From Corticium candelabrum (taxonomy: Eukaryota > Porifera > Homoscleromorpha > Homosclerophorida > Plakinidae), in NCBI RefSeq assembly GCF_963422355.1, contig NC_085089.1:5261779-5325778 (forward strand): a DNA stretch of 64,000 nt, read 5' to 3'. Numbering within the stretch: the first letter of the stretch is position 1; each line of letters begins with the position of its first letter. The position numbers and the translations under genes are program-made. Under the pieces are notes generated by a model that ran no database searches, was not told where the DNA came from, and was given only the letters and a program-made list of their open reading frames with translations. Positions 36,377 to 48,487 of this stretch are shown here, piece by piece.

Positions 36377-39300
36377 TTGCTTGTGTGTGTGTGTGTGCTC
36401 GCCTGCATCCACACACAGAACAACAAAAACAACCAGACAGTTCTTACAAACCTGTTAGCACTGTCATCTAGCGTTCTCTCGAGCCATTGCACTGACGCAG
36501 TGTGTAGTGGATCATTAACAATAACCATCAAATGCCGAGCTAAACTGCAACATCGTTCACATCGCATTGGATTACGCTTGTAAGGCATTGCACTCGATCC
36601 TACACAAAGTAAACAATACACATAGGTGACCCTTACAACGTCACATATACCAATTGCAAAGCTACCAATCTGATCTGATTCAAACGGTTCCTCAATCTCT
36701 TTCTTATTAGCCAATAGCCTGATATCGGTGCAAATCTGGAACACAAAGCATACTTTAATAATTTAATAAATTGAAAATTCTAACCCAGCACTAATATTTG
36801 CCTTGTGAACGCTTGATCCTAAACTTGCTAAAGTGCACATTAAATCAAAATCCACCTTCCGACTGTATGTCTGACCAGTCACTATGGATGAACTGATAGT
36901 ATCCAATAAACAATTGCAGCGACAGAAGCAAACAATATCAAAAAGAGCACCTTGAGAATTCAGCCATTTCTGTCACCATTTGATCAAGTTCATCAACCTA
37001 ACCAACATGCAGCAATATATACGACACGACAGCAAAATTGTTGTAACGATGCACCAATAATCGCAGCAGCTATCATTAATCAACCAAAATGCCACACTCA
37101 GGTCACAACACACTGACAGTCATTTCAGATAACATTTGCTGATGAATTTTGTACATGTGCAGAACATATGTAAATTGGCATAATGATTAATGATGCTAGA
37201 CACTCACTCATTGCAATTAGTAACTGCCATTAGAAAAGAAATGAAGCACAGTCAGCTATTACCCAATTTTGTGTTGTAGTTTAATGCGTGCCGACTTTGG
37301 AAAGTGACATGGAGCACTTCAGTACTACTATACATGTGCTAGTCAATAAATCATTCCACAGTCAACGATTTTGCTGTAAAGTACAACATGGTAATGTGCC
37401 ACGCTAAAGTAGTACATACTTTTAGACATAATAAATTTTCAAAGAGTGCAACTAACTAAGTCACATGACATTCATAGCCTCCCATAACTTACTTGTAGCA
37501 ATAAATCACATTACATTATTTAATTAGTACAAATTTCCAGATTTGCCAAAATAAGAGCGTGTCTGTATATTTGCTGAATCCCTCTTCTCTCTCCCCAAAT
37601 CAGGCAACATCTGCAGCAGTGAATAAAAAGGCAATCCTGCCATTCTTCATCATATACAAACTGGACATATGACATTGCCACAAATTGAGAAGCACAGTCA
37701 CGATGGATGTAATAGTTTAATTAAGCATTGCCTTCTGCGCAAAGCACTTTGGAATGCACAAGTCCACTACACAAGATCATCGGCATTATTACTTCAAACT
37801 TTCTTTCCATGACGATTGCCTATCCATCAAGACCACGTCCACAACATACAACATGATAGAAAAAAGTGAATGTTCTGTTTTGCCAAAACCCATGGATGCT
37901 AGACTAAACTTAAGCCCTTTCCACACTAGACCAGAATGGATCGCGATCGGGATAGCCAGCGTCCACGCTGCACTTTGAAAACGCTACCTCCACCTCATTT
38001 TCGGTATCATGTGACTGATAACCGATGTGTACGTGTGGGTTCTTTGCTTGTGGAAAGCATTGATACACGATGTAAGGTGAAGAGAACAAAGACAAGTGAG
38101 GAGGGTTAGATGTTCCGACTACATGCATAGCATACGTGGAGGTAATGCCCACTATTTCTAATTAGATTCAACCGATCACGATTGGATCGCGATCGAAACC
38201 ACCTCCCGATGTGGATTGGATTTATCGCAATCAGATCGTGATCCAATTGCAAATGTAGACAGCATTGCGATTGGATCACAATCCAGTTGCCAGTGAGGAC
38301 AGGGCTTTAGTATGTGCTTCTAATGTACTTCATATGTTGTTTTTGAGTGGCGGCCCACATGTCCAGACATGAATGCACACATGCTACTGCTACATGGCTA
38401 ATGTACGTACGTGCAAGCCAGCAGTAGAAAAAACTTTGCAACAGTAAAATTTTTATATTTATAACAGCAATTAATACAGTTTGGCATTTCCATTAAGTAT
38501 TTCCTATATCATTACACAGCAGGCATATCAACTTTTCAACAACAAAATTCAGCTACACAAAACCCAGGATTTAAAATAAATTATAAAAAGCTTACTTTAC
38601 TATGGTCGCCATCAAAAAGTGCCAAAAAACTGGCTTGAGTTCCTGTTGTTCCCTTGACTCCTCTGAATCTTAAGTCTCCACACATTCTACTGAGATTACG
38701 TAAGTCCATCAGCAAATCTGACAGCCACAAACAAGCCCGTTTACCAACAGTCGTCAGCTGTGCTGGCCTGAAAGGAAAAACCAGGCATCTCAATCTGCTA
38801 AACAAACAGACAAAATGCAACTTACTGAAAATGAGTGTAACCGAGAGTAGGAAGAGACTTGTGTTCTTCAGCAAACTTTGCCAGACGATCAATGCAACGA
38901 GTCAACTAATATAGAAACACCTTGCAACTTCTCCTCATACTGTATGCTTTGGGTACAAAGATATATGATTAAAGGTCAACTTTTGCTATGATGGCGAGGT
39001 ATACAATAGAATTTAATTAACGATGTTACATTTAACAATTTGATGTTACATGTATATCCACCACTTAGTTAATTAACATATACTTTGATGACATACTTTA
39101 AACTTTAAATGAGGTAACAGGATATTATAGCAAATTGTCTAACCAGTAAACATGCCCAATTATCAATTCCAATTCAACATTATTTCATGTCAACTACAGA
39201 CACATTTCTGGTCGTATAAGTGAACTACAATAATTATAGCCTTGCTCTTTCACAAAATAGTTCTCTCTTCTCCAATACAGTGTGAAGAACTTTACCCTAC

Positions 39301-42300
39301 CACACAAGCCAAGACAGATACTGCCAATCTGTCAAGCAAAGCTTTGCTTAAACATCTGCAGTCATGACAAAGGCATGCAAGTCACGAAAAGATGAGGTGA
39401 GCCTGTGATATTATAAATGTCTGGCTTCTGACTTTCCATATTCGATAGAAATCAAACTACACTACTACTTGTTGTAAAACCAAATTGTACATACCAAACT
39501 TTGTAATCTCTACTTGAAACTTCTAACGGTGAAGCAGAAAAGTTGCTCACAGCGTAATAGACTTGGACATCATTTTTAGTGACCCAGCTCATGGAAATAA
39601 CCATAGCTTATGATAGCAAATCGGTCCTACAGTTAAATTAATTTACCTCATACAGAAAAGCATGCCCTAATAAGTGACTGTTAGTTAAAAATGTGATCAC
39701 GACATCTAGCAACTAAACTAGTCCATGGGCCAAGGTCAAAAAAAGGCTTCAGAAAACAAGTCCCTTTCCATCCTCATGAAGACACAAGTTTCTTAGTACC
39801 AAATGACAGATATGTCCAAGTACAGCATTTCTTCACTTGTCCCCCATTGTGACAAATGTCTGTTTAGCTGTAATTAAATATTATAATTTAAGCAGCACTG
39901 CTAGTCCGTCATCCAAGGTTGCACCATACATAGTAGCATTCAAAAATGTTTGGTAATTAAGTAAATTATTTTCTGACATAGCTGATATCAACAATTCCCC
40001 GTCCAACGATCCCCTGCTATCTTAATGATTATTATTATTAATTCTCAGCAGGATCATAATATCTATAGTAGTGGTGTCGTCCTCTCCCCGGTCACTGCAA
40101 TTCTCGCACCAACAGACCTCTGTACACCCAGTTCATTTTTAAAACAACCGCAGCGATTGCTGTTGCAACCACTTTTGCTGCTGCAGTTAAGTACTTCTAG
40201 AATTGTCTCTGGTGCTGGGGGCTGACTCATCCACTTGATTTTTATTTTCCTGTCTAGACACAATCCAACCGTGTCCATTACAACTTTCGACAGTAGGAAA
40301 GACTTGGAGAGCATGTTTCCAAATGTAGGCTTGGTAGTTGGTTCGTCTGACATGAAGTGACAGGGCATCGGCTGTTGGGGGAGATTCTGGCATGCAGGAT
40401 CCTTAGCACAAAAGATATTGTACCTTGACCATACAATCAACACACATACAATTCGCAACTTCTTTGAGTGTCTTTTCGAGCATTCAGAGGTTACTCCTAG
40501 TCCTGCAATGGCTGTCTAAATTGTAGGATCTTTTATTAGAATTTCAAAAAACCGTTTTGCCTTTACCGTACAACGCACTTGTAGTATCGCAGCCAGTGAA
40601 TGCATGATATCCTGGAAAAGAGTTGCATATTTCTGTTCCAAGTGAATGGGATATCCTTGACAAATGCATGAAATGCTGCCGGTCCTTGGTATCGGTTAGC
40701 CACAGTAGCTGAACATGACGAAAAACATCCAAAAAGGCTGCATATATGCCAATGACAGCAACGTCAGTGTCCCAAGATTTAATGATAATAGTTAATGCTC
40801 TGGATTGTGCATCATGCACAGCGTGCAGGAACAGTCTTGTGTCTACCTCCTCATGAGAGTACGCTAGACCAAGAACCTCTGACCGTGATACCAGTTCACC
40901 ATCATTAGACGTCAAGCGAACACAAACGGTTCTGGAACAAACGTAAAAATTGATGCTTTGAGCCTTCTACCGTAGCAAGAAGTCCCCTCATTTACTAAAA
41001 AGTCCAACAGAGCACTCTTGTTGACTCGAGCTTAGGTACTCCTTCCACTGCTTTGGACATCGCTGAGATGCATTGATAATATGAGAAACAATAGTTCCGG
41101 TAGAGGCAAGCTTGCTGCACTCTGCGTTTTTTATGGATACAGATGGATACCGGTCTAACGCGATATAACTGATCTTGGTCGCGAGTGCTAATACTGAGTG
41201 AAGAAATTAAAAGCAAGGTCTCGAAAAGTGCCTGTAGACCTACAAAGTGATTGAATTGTATAGCCATTGCATCGACTAGCAGTGCTGATCTGCCAACATT
41301 TTCTACCGGGAAGCCATAGCTTTCCAAGAGAGGCGGTAATGAAGACTTGGTTGATTTATTCAATTACCTTGCACTGAAGCCAAACTCAATGACAGTGGAC
41401 GTAGGAAAACAAGAACCAGCTGCAAGTCAAGATTCCTACTTCTCAAAGTTGCCAACAGTCGTGAAAAGAAGATCCTGTCTGCCTTTATTGCTGCAACACA
41501 AGAATTAGCTCTGACTGTGACTGTCTTGGCCATCCAGGAGAAAGTGTTCAGCTTCAACTTTTGCAGCTTGTCAAAAAATCCAACGCTGCAGTGTTCTCCT
41601 CAGAAATCTTAGAAGGCAGAGTGGAGTACTCCGTGAAGTGGGCGTTACCCAATGCCACGCCCAATGGCAGTTAAAACTATATTTCAGGGGCGTCAGAAGC
41701 AAAATCACATTGGTCCGTGCTAACCTGCGCTAAATAAGCGTGGCCATACTTGTAAGACACTAATTCCATTATCAACTAAAAGCAAAATCGTCACATGTAT
41801 AACTTACTTTCACATGCATAACCTCTTACTCAGTCTTAAAATTACCAAAGATGCGAAGGCAGTGTTCACTGCCACTCACAAACTCGTTGCCAATGATATC
41901 TAAGTCTAAACAATCAAGTCTCTCTTTGTCCATATGCAACAGCATAACATGATTTAGCCTAGACTGCTTCATGGTGCTCCTTAAGTATGTCTTGAGCCGT
42001 CTCATAGCAGAAAAGCTACGCTCACTGGTGGCATTGGTTGAAGGCATTACTAGAATAAGGCGAGCTACGGAGCACACTTCACTAAAGAATGATCTTTGGG
42101 CATCCGAAAGACTTCTCAGGTACTGGAGGCAATCTTGCAATGACACCCGACGTGGCTTATCTGTTGAAAACCACGTGCCACAATTCTGCAACTGTGCATC
42201 AAGTTGTACAGGATTGATATCATCTGTATAAAATGAGGTTACTTGCTGAAAATAAGCACCATAATCGCCCTTGTTGGCAGCAGTGATAAGAAGACTTTCG

Positions 42301-45300
42301 AGGTTACTGTATGTGGCATAACCCGGCTGCCTAAAGCAATCCCTAATGCCAGAAATTGCCAGATCAAGGCATTCATAGTACTGAAGTCGATAGTATTCTT
42401 CAACCGTCGCACTGTGGACTGCTTCGCCCATTCCAACTTGAAATTGACCAGAAACTTTCCTTTTACGTGAAAGAACGGGCTCACTAACGCTGGAGCTCTC
42501 ACAAGACCTGCTGACAAGCTCAAAGAACAAAGCAAAGCTTTCATCTGTCCGCATGCCCTCTAGGGTTTGTACGGACAGTTGAGCTATATCTTGGCCTTCT
42601 GCAGACATTGATTGGGTCTGAAGTGTTCGACTGAGGTTATCTGTGATTTTCAATATCTTCTTGCAGAGATGCAACCCGAAGAAAAGTTTGAATTGTGAAA
42701 TTTGAGTTTGAACACCAATGATGCTGCCCTTGACATCTGGATCAAGTTTTGTTTATAAACTCTTATCTCAAAGCTTATTGAGAATGCTATAGTTGTCAAT
42801 AATGCTCTGAATGGCCTCTCCACGAATAGTCCACCTAGTAGAACAAAACGCTCTGATTCCCACATTCGGTCCTTCATTATCTGTTGGGTTTTCCACCCTT
42901 ATTCGGACAAGTGCCAAATTCCTCTTAGGTGAAAATTGAATCAGCTTACTGATTTCAAATACAACATCCAAAGCATCTCTGCACACCTTCAATTGCTTCA
43001 CTGTGTCTCCTATTGCCAGATTTAGTAAATGCCCATAGCAATGGGTGAGCACAGCTCAACTTTCCTCAGCCTGGAGTTGAGTTGCAACACCAGATCTACT
43101 TCCTGTTATGTTTGAAGCACCATCGTAACATTGCACCCGGCAGTGTGAGAACTTCAAGCCTGTACGTAAAAGCACATCTCGAATAGCTGCAACCAGACAA
43201 TTAGCATCGATGGCATCCACATTGTACAGACCAATCATATCCTCATGGTCAACCAACTTTTCATCCACCCATCTAATGCAGATTGTAAACTGCTCTTTAT
43301 TAGACACGTCTGTGTATTCGTCAGCCATGATGGTGTAGAAGCCATTCTACAAAATGCTGCTGCAAATTTTGCGAAGGATGTTCAAGGACATCAACTGAAG
43401 GCACTCATTCTGAATTTCAGCAGACATATACTTATTTGTCTTTCTATTTATCCACTCTAGGACTTCAGTGCAGTCAAATGCTCGCAAATGCATAAGCTGA
43501 GTGAAGTTACCTTCTGTACCGGGCCCCTGTCCTCTAAAAGCAAAACCTTGGTGAGCAAAGAAATGCAGATTTTGTAGAACCCTTCTGAACATGGCCCTGT
43601 TCACCGCTTTTTCGTTCTTGTGCTGAGTGCTGAGTAACTCTCCAACATCAAGACCATAGTCCCGGGAATGCATGCCGCACATGGCCTCCCTATAGCAGGT
43701 GCTGGTCACATGTTTCTTGAAAGCCGCTGTCCCATCCCTCCAGTAAGAAAATCCTTTACTAATGAATGCAGCGTCTCTCTTGGTGCTTGCCAAAAGCCTT
43801 TTTCATGCTCAGCTGTCATGCAGACGTGGCAGAAAGCAGCATCCATGTGAACGTCGTAGTGTAGCTAGTCATACTCTTCACACCACTCTACTCTGAAGGA
43901 TCGTGTCTTTCACGTCGACCCAAAAAGTGAGATTAGAACACTTGAATGACTTCAGAGGATGAAACTTGGCTGGAAGTACACCGGATTCACAGGAACTGCA
44001 GACTTCATGACGAACGGTAGGTGTGACTATCACGTGGGTCTAGATTGTCTGTACATCGAGGCAAGATTGCTTGTCTTTTATTGTGTTTAATTTTTCATGT
44101 CCTTGTCAAGAAAGAGACAAATGAATAAAAGTGATAAATAATTTATTGCCAAATTTATTTAATCACCTATACCTTGAACCGGAAGTTTGTGCCACTATGC
44201 AGCTGGTAAAAGTTGACTTTCCACCGGGATGGACCAAACCGATCGGTTCCAACGCCCCTGTATTTTACAGATCAATGAGGCTCAACTGTGTCAGGCTCTA
44301 GAAATTTTGTCGTCCTTGCTCAACAGTGTGTGGGTTGCTTCTATAGAGACAGCTGATTCATGGCACGAGTGGCTTTCATGCTCTAGTAGACTTTGGCGAG
44401 TGATTGTTTTACATGGGATATTAATCTAAATAGCTTTATCTAGTGCACATCTTTTAGTCCTAAATAGTTCTCTGCGACGCCGACATGACACGTGCACTTT
44501 GCTGACATGTATTCGTATATACCAACTTGCACATGAACACCAGCTGCAAAAGCATGGTTAAGGGCTGCATGCGTGGGTGTAAAAGTGTTAGCGTTCCACA
44601 CAATTAGTCTGTACAATTAGATGCCACCCGCTGTCTTAGTTAACTAATTTAATAAGCTTACTTTGAGATCCTCAAGTCTTGGCATCTGGATGATCTACTG
44701 CCAAAAGATCCTGGGGAGAACACTGGCCCCGGCTGTCACTACACAAATGTTCGTGGACAAACTTCTCGGCATGTTTGCTTCCTATTTGGTACGCTTGCAA
44801 GGGTCGTTCGCAATGTCAGGTGGAGCCATTATTCCAGATGAATGTTCACACGCAGCTTGATCCCTCAAATAAGTTAGACCAACATTCAAGTGTATGAAGT
44901 ACACTCTAAACATCATCTTCGTCTCGCTTTATTCGAGTCAAATCCTTGTGTCGCTTGCTTCTATCAGACTCTTTTGAAATACCAGCCAAAATGTGGCAAG
45001 CCACAGCTATGGTTGCACAGTCATGTGCTGTGGCGATCCATCTCTGAACGGCTCCGCATCTCAGACTACTACCAATGACTCCTCCTTTGGTTTTAGTATC
45101 ACGATTTATAGATTGTTCAATGGCCATGTCAACAGTAACTACGCAAAGATGTTATGAGACCTTTGGACACCAAAATCTCCTACTTCTTAGAATCTAACAG
45201 AGCATGAGCATCCGAATAAGTTTCTGCAAGAAAGACCATGTCATAGCAGTAGACAGTGAGATACCGACATAGTAGTTTGTTACGTTGTACGCAAACATCC

Positions 45301-47049
45301 ATGGTATCATGTCATGAAACCATCGCAAGTGGAGAGACCACTCTCCAATCCTAGTGGAATGAACAAACTGCAGCAGTAGTTCAACCATATAGCAGTACAC
45401 ATGCATACCTGCCAACTTCTGTACGTAAAACCCCGGGACTTGGACGCCCAAATTCCCTGGATTTAGCGTACATTCCCAGGACACCTTGTACTAAATGCCC
45501 AGGACACCTTGTACCAAATGCCCAGGACACCTTGTACCAAATGCCATGCCCCACATAACGCACGCACAAAAGGCATGCCTTGCAGTTCTCATCGATATTT
45601 GTGCTCACTGTAACTGCATGTGCTGTAGAAAAACCGAAGCCACTAGGCCACAGGCCAGAGAATAACTCGAAAGATCATTAGAATCAGAACTGAACATGTG
45701 TATGACATCAACTTCACTATCGACTCTCTCGGTTGTACTCATGAATCTCTTCAAGAAAATCCCAGGACATTTCGTGTCCCGATCAAGACGCCAGGACAGA
45801 GGGTCAAATCCCAGGACAATCCCGGGAATCCTGGGACGGTTGGCAGCTATGCACATGCGTGGTAATTCTACTGCACAAGCACTGTAATTCGATTTGTTGA
45901 CCTAGAGAACGCAGCTTCCCCGAAGCCCAGCTAGAAAAGAGAAAGTCAAACAGCCAGAAGGTATCAAGAATGGATCGTTGCAATGTGGCATGCAGAAGAT
46001 CATACACAATCAAAAAAGCTAGCGGTACTATGCATGCAATTACGACGAGCTTGGTGGAAACAAAACAAAAGTTGCCAGGGAATGTGGAGTGTCTCGTTAG
46101 TGCATACAGGATTAAGTTTGAACAAACAGAAGAACACTCGGGGCTGACAGATAAGGAAGAAAGAAAGACGATGAAGAAGAGGAAGATGAAGACAGAGAAA
46201 ATCAAACACTAGAGGGTTGATTATATATTACATCTAGATGAAAAAGTACATGTCCTAGTGTTTATTTGTGTTAATTCAATCAATATCTAAGAACGAATGC
46301 AGCATAGATCTATGGGTCCAGTCTATAGGGAGGTTGGTCAAATCACCTCTCTCCGGCATGCAGGTACTTGGCATTCAGTGTAAAAGCACTAAAAGTCTTT
46401 GTTGATGAAGGACAGATAACGGCATCACCGCTAACGCACATTAGTGCAGAGACTCGAGCGCCATCTGTTCGTGCTTGTCCAGTTTTTTGTATGTTTTGAG
46501 ATAGCTGCTGTCCAAATAGTCATATATTTCCTCTTCAAGTTAAAGTCATGCTTATTAATGCTAGAAAACAGAATTTGCCCGCACATTACAGAGCGTACTT
46601 GCTGTCAGAACCAAAAATAGGCAAATGCAACCAAATGAACAATATTCTCAAAGGGAAACAAGTGAAGAAATACTTTAAATGGATCCCTCTACCGTTTTTT
46701 TACAAAGAAATGTGTGTCTTCACTTGGTTAAAATGCAACTCCGTCATTTTGGGACATGGCCCACGGACTATGGGATGCCCTTATAGGCAAGGTAGCCTTG
46801 GAGACCCAGACTATAGCATGTTGGTGGGTGCATAGTCTGGATGACATCGTCTGAAGAGGACTCAACTGTTTCAAAATAATTCAAACGTTCCCTGTTCACT
46901 TGACAGCAAATTGCAATGTATGATTTAAGAAGAAAGTTACAGTAGAAAGAAGACAGTATTACAGACAACACAAAATGTGCTAGAGAGCAACAAAGACAAT
47001 GATTAGATGTACAGTAGTGCTCATAAGTACGTGGACATGGAAATTGAAG

Positions 47050-47087
<38 letters not shown>

Positions 47088-47680
47088 TGCCAATCTCAGC
47101 ACTGCAAATGTATAACCGTTCCCCAAACAAACTTAGTGTCTTCTACAAACAGACGTTCAACAAACACCATTCCTCACCTTTGGTAACAAAATCTTGAATG
47201 CATCTCTCAAAACTATCAAATCCTGAAGCGTAAGATTTCAGTAAGAAACTCAAACTCAAGTCACGTACGGGTACATTTTCACGCACAGTGTTATCGCCGA
47301 CGTAGCAAGACGTGGCTCCTAAATGAATAATTGGTGCCGCTTTTGGACAGCAAGCAGCAAACGTGTGCACGTGAGCCATGACGTCATGACGTCGCTTCTT
47401 CTCCTCGGCGGCAGCAAGTTCGAAGTCAATAACGTCTGTATTCATCTTCATCTCATCAAGTTGTTCGTCCGTGATGTTCAAGCCCAAGTCCTAATATACC
47501 GGAACTTCGACGGTCGGAAGCATGAACAGAAGTCGATTTACCTACCTTTTGAGCTGTTGCGAGATAGAGCCATAGTTTTCGCCACGTAGAAAACTTTTTT
47601 TGATCGGAGAAGTTGTAGGACATCTCCTTACTAGCATAGCGGCTCGTCAGTGGACTGCAATACTCATCTCGAGTGGCCAT
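32304..47680 (-). CDS. ADSL: Adenylosuccinate lyase, at least 13 exons (12 located)
   Basis: Cytosolic enzyme of purine synthesis, releasing fumarate from SAICAR and adenylosuccinate. Located exons: 47546-47680, 47287-47490, 38826-38905, 38596-38767, 36951-36997, 36802-36892, 36666-36735, 36452-36599, 32868-32958, 32715-32804, 32479-32655, 32304-32390; all junction phases agree. About 15 residues (the DLI..LLLPK stretch) between VGDNT and LTRCIDRL are missing, so a 45-nt exon must lie in the 8.4-kb intron 38906-47286. With it the protein is about 478 aa (human 484). Catalytic elements are present: [11 protein letters not shown] (general acid His), [11 protein letters not shown], and the flexible signature loop [13 protein letters not shown]. 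One intron uses a GC donor (AAG then gcaaat at 36801). The large intron carries two decayed mobile elements. Start [17 protein letters not shown] matches the family. Confidence 0.93.
32959..36451. other. ADSL intron, 3.5 kb
   Basis: Between the SANRR-junction exons. AT-rich with a (TG)n tract at 36306-36372 near its 5' (minus sense) end. No nested gene or mobile element was recognised. Confidence 0.6.
36306..36372. repeat. (TG)n microsatellite
   Basis: About 66 bp in ADSL, 80 bp inside the intron from the exon at 36452-36599. Confidence 0.97.
37913..38306. mobile_element. PIF/Harbinger-like MITE
   Basis: Flanked by TTA on both sides (37910-37912 and 38307-38309). Inverted ends AGCCCTTTCCACACT and AGTGAGGACAGGGCT are imperfect. 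Inside are several GATCGCGATC/GATCACGATT-type palindromic motifs. A TTA target duplication with such termini is typical of PIF/Harbinger. No transposase inside. In an ADSL intron. Confidence 0.65.
38906..40060. other. ADSL intron, no feature seen
   Basis: AT-rich. I searched it for the missing 45-nt ADSL exon and did not find a convincing one. Confidence 0.5.
40063..41557 (-). pseudogene. Decayed repeat protein with CXC domain
   Basis: Coding remnants on the minus strand, in order: [20 protein letters not shown] (near 41270), [33 protein letters not shown], then [21 protein letters not shown] (about 40560-40880), [18 protein letters not shown], and finally a Cys-rich [17 protein letters not shown] tail (CXC-like). 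Frames change and stops intervene, so it is non-functional. I recall multicopy proteins of this layout (EEADTR.., FTGCDT.., CXC tail) in cnidarian and sponge genomes; their function is unknown to me. The acidic motifs EExDTR and DTDV suggest a nuclease-like fold (inference). It lies inside the ADSL large intron. Confidence 0.6.
41685..44260 (-). mobile_element. hAT transposon with near-complete dead transposase
   Basis: Inverted ends caggggcgtcagaagc (41685) and, complementing the right end, caggggcgttggaacc. A TATTT is shared at both flanks, but no clean 8-bp duplication is seen. The element is 2.6 kb and sits within the ADSL intron, in the same transcriptional orientation as ADSL. The transposase is described separately. 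Confidence 0.8.
41826..43860 (-). pseudogene. hAT-family transposase (ZMYM1/DUF4371-like), inactivated
   Basis: One reading frame runs from about 43793 to the stop at 41826, with exactly four internal stops seen (43347 TAG, 43056 TGA, 42768 TGA, about 42750 TAA). Upstream, a TTF-type finger remnant ([13 protein letters not shown], about 43800-43840) needs one frameshift to join [19 protein letters not shown]. Downstream are [37 protein letters not shown] and [12 protein letters not shown], all typical of the DUF4371/RNase H region. The C-terminal hAT dimerisation motif is [19 protein letters not shown]. The TGA at 43056 sits where related proteins, as I recall them, have Arg, consistent with CGA to TGA decay. 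This was a DNA transposase; it is now dead. Confidence 0.85.
44261..45404. other. ADSL intron, no feature seen
   Basis: Unique-looking sequence between the hAT element and the tandem-repeat MITE; no supported exon. Confidence 0.45.
45405..45851. mobile_element. MITE with 23-bp tandem repeats
   Basis: The termini are inverted: catacctgccaac on the left and, complementing the right end, catagctgccaac. Inside are three near-identical 23-bp units, cccaggacaccttgtaccaa plus atg, at about 45472-45541, and further cccaggac motifs on the right side. Superfamily not assigned. Confidence 0.65.
45852..47286. other. ADSL intron with short (TA)n
   Basis: Contains a TA tract at 47050-47086 and a small inverted repeat near 46809-46845 (cagactatag..gcatagtctg). 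No exon was identified. Confidence 0.5.
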
Positions 47681-48050
47681 AGATTAGCCTCGAATTTCCA
47701 AACTTCGCGCGAGCATACTGCGTTCACGTACATGACAATCGGTGAATTGTGGCCAGGTCCACATCGCTTTACGCCCAATCAGTTCATACCTTAATTAACA
47801 AGCACGCACAAGCACCTCCAATATCTGAGCACATGTGCTGCATTCCAATTAGCCGGCCTGGCCGACCGTTCACACTATTGTAGCCCCAGCGCGGCTAATA
47901 CTGCAGAGACAATGGTGAGTTTAGCTAAGTTCTAGACCATATTAGGCATAGGTCACTGAGTCTAGCCCTGGTAATACAAAGAGTCAGACTTAATTAATTC
48001 ATGATGCGTTTTTACAAACTACACTTTACATCAAATTGATAAATGTTGTA

Positions 48051-48358
48051 CAGTACCGGCAATAAGTAAGCTGACAGCGATACGATACGATAGGATACGA
48101 TACGATACGATACGATACGATACGATACGATACGATACGATATCATAGGATACCATGAAAGATACTATGTAGGATAGGATAAGATAAAAGATGATACCAT
48201 ACAATTAAGATAAGATACCATCCATAGGATATACGATACGCAATATGATATATGATACAATTAAGATAAGATACCAGATGGTACGATATATGATACGCAA
48301 TACGATACGATACGATACGCATACGATAAAAATGCTAGGTTACTTATTGCCGGTACTG
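48051..48358. mobile_element. TA-flanked MITE filled with GATAC tandem repeats
   Basis: Perfect 19-bp inverted ends (cagtaccggcaataagtaa and complement), immediately flanked by TA on both sides, as in Tc1/mariner/pogo elements. Nearly the whole interior is a degenerate (GATAC)n minisatellite with GATAG/GATAA variants. It ends 130 bp beyond the stop codon of the 324-aa membrane protein gene. Confidence 0.85.
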
Positions 48359-48487
48359 TACTTCTAGTTGTAATTAAACAAAGCACAAGCCTAATCAGAA
48401 ATCTACAATCAATGCATTTATGACACCTCATGCTTAGACCTATATAAATCATATGTCTGACAAAGTCATGACATGCAGGGTGCATTT

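Noticed and set aside
45162-45195. Candidate missing ADSL exon (tag, then [11 protein letters not shown], then gtctca)
   Set aside because: It ends in PK with a possible donor, but it lacks the conserved Leu pattern and has the wrong length.
47914-47922. Plus-strand ATG followed by gtgagt near the ADSL 5' end, suggesting a divergent gene
   Set aside because: No following plus-strand exon could be identified before the minus-strand 324-aa gene.
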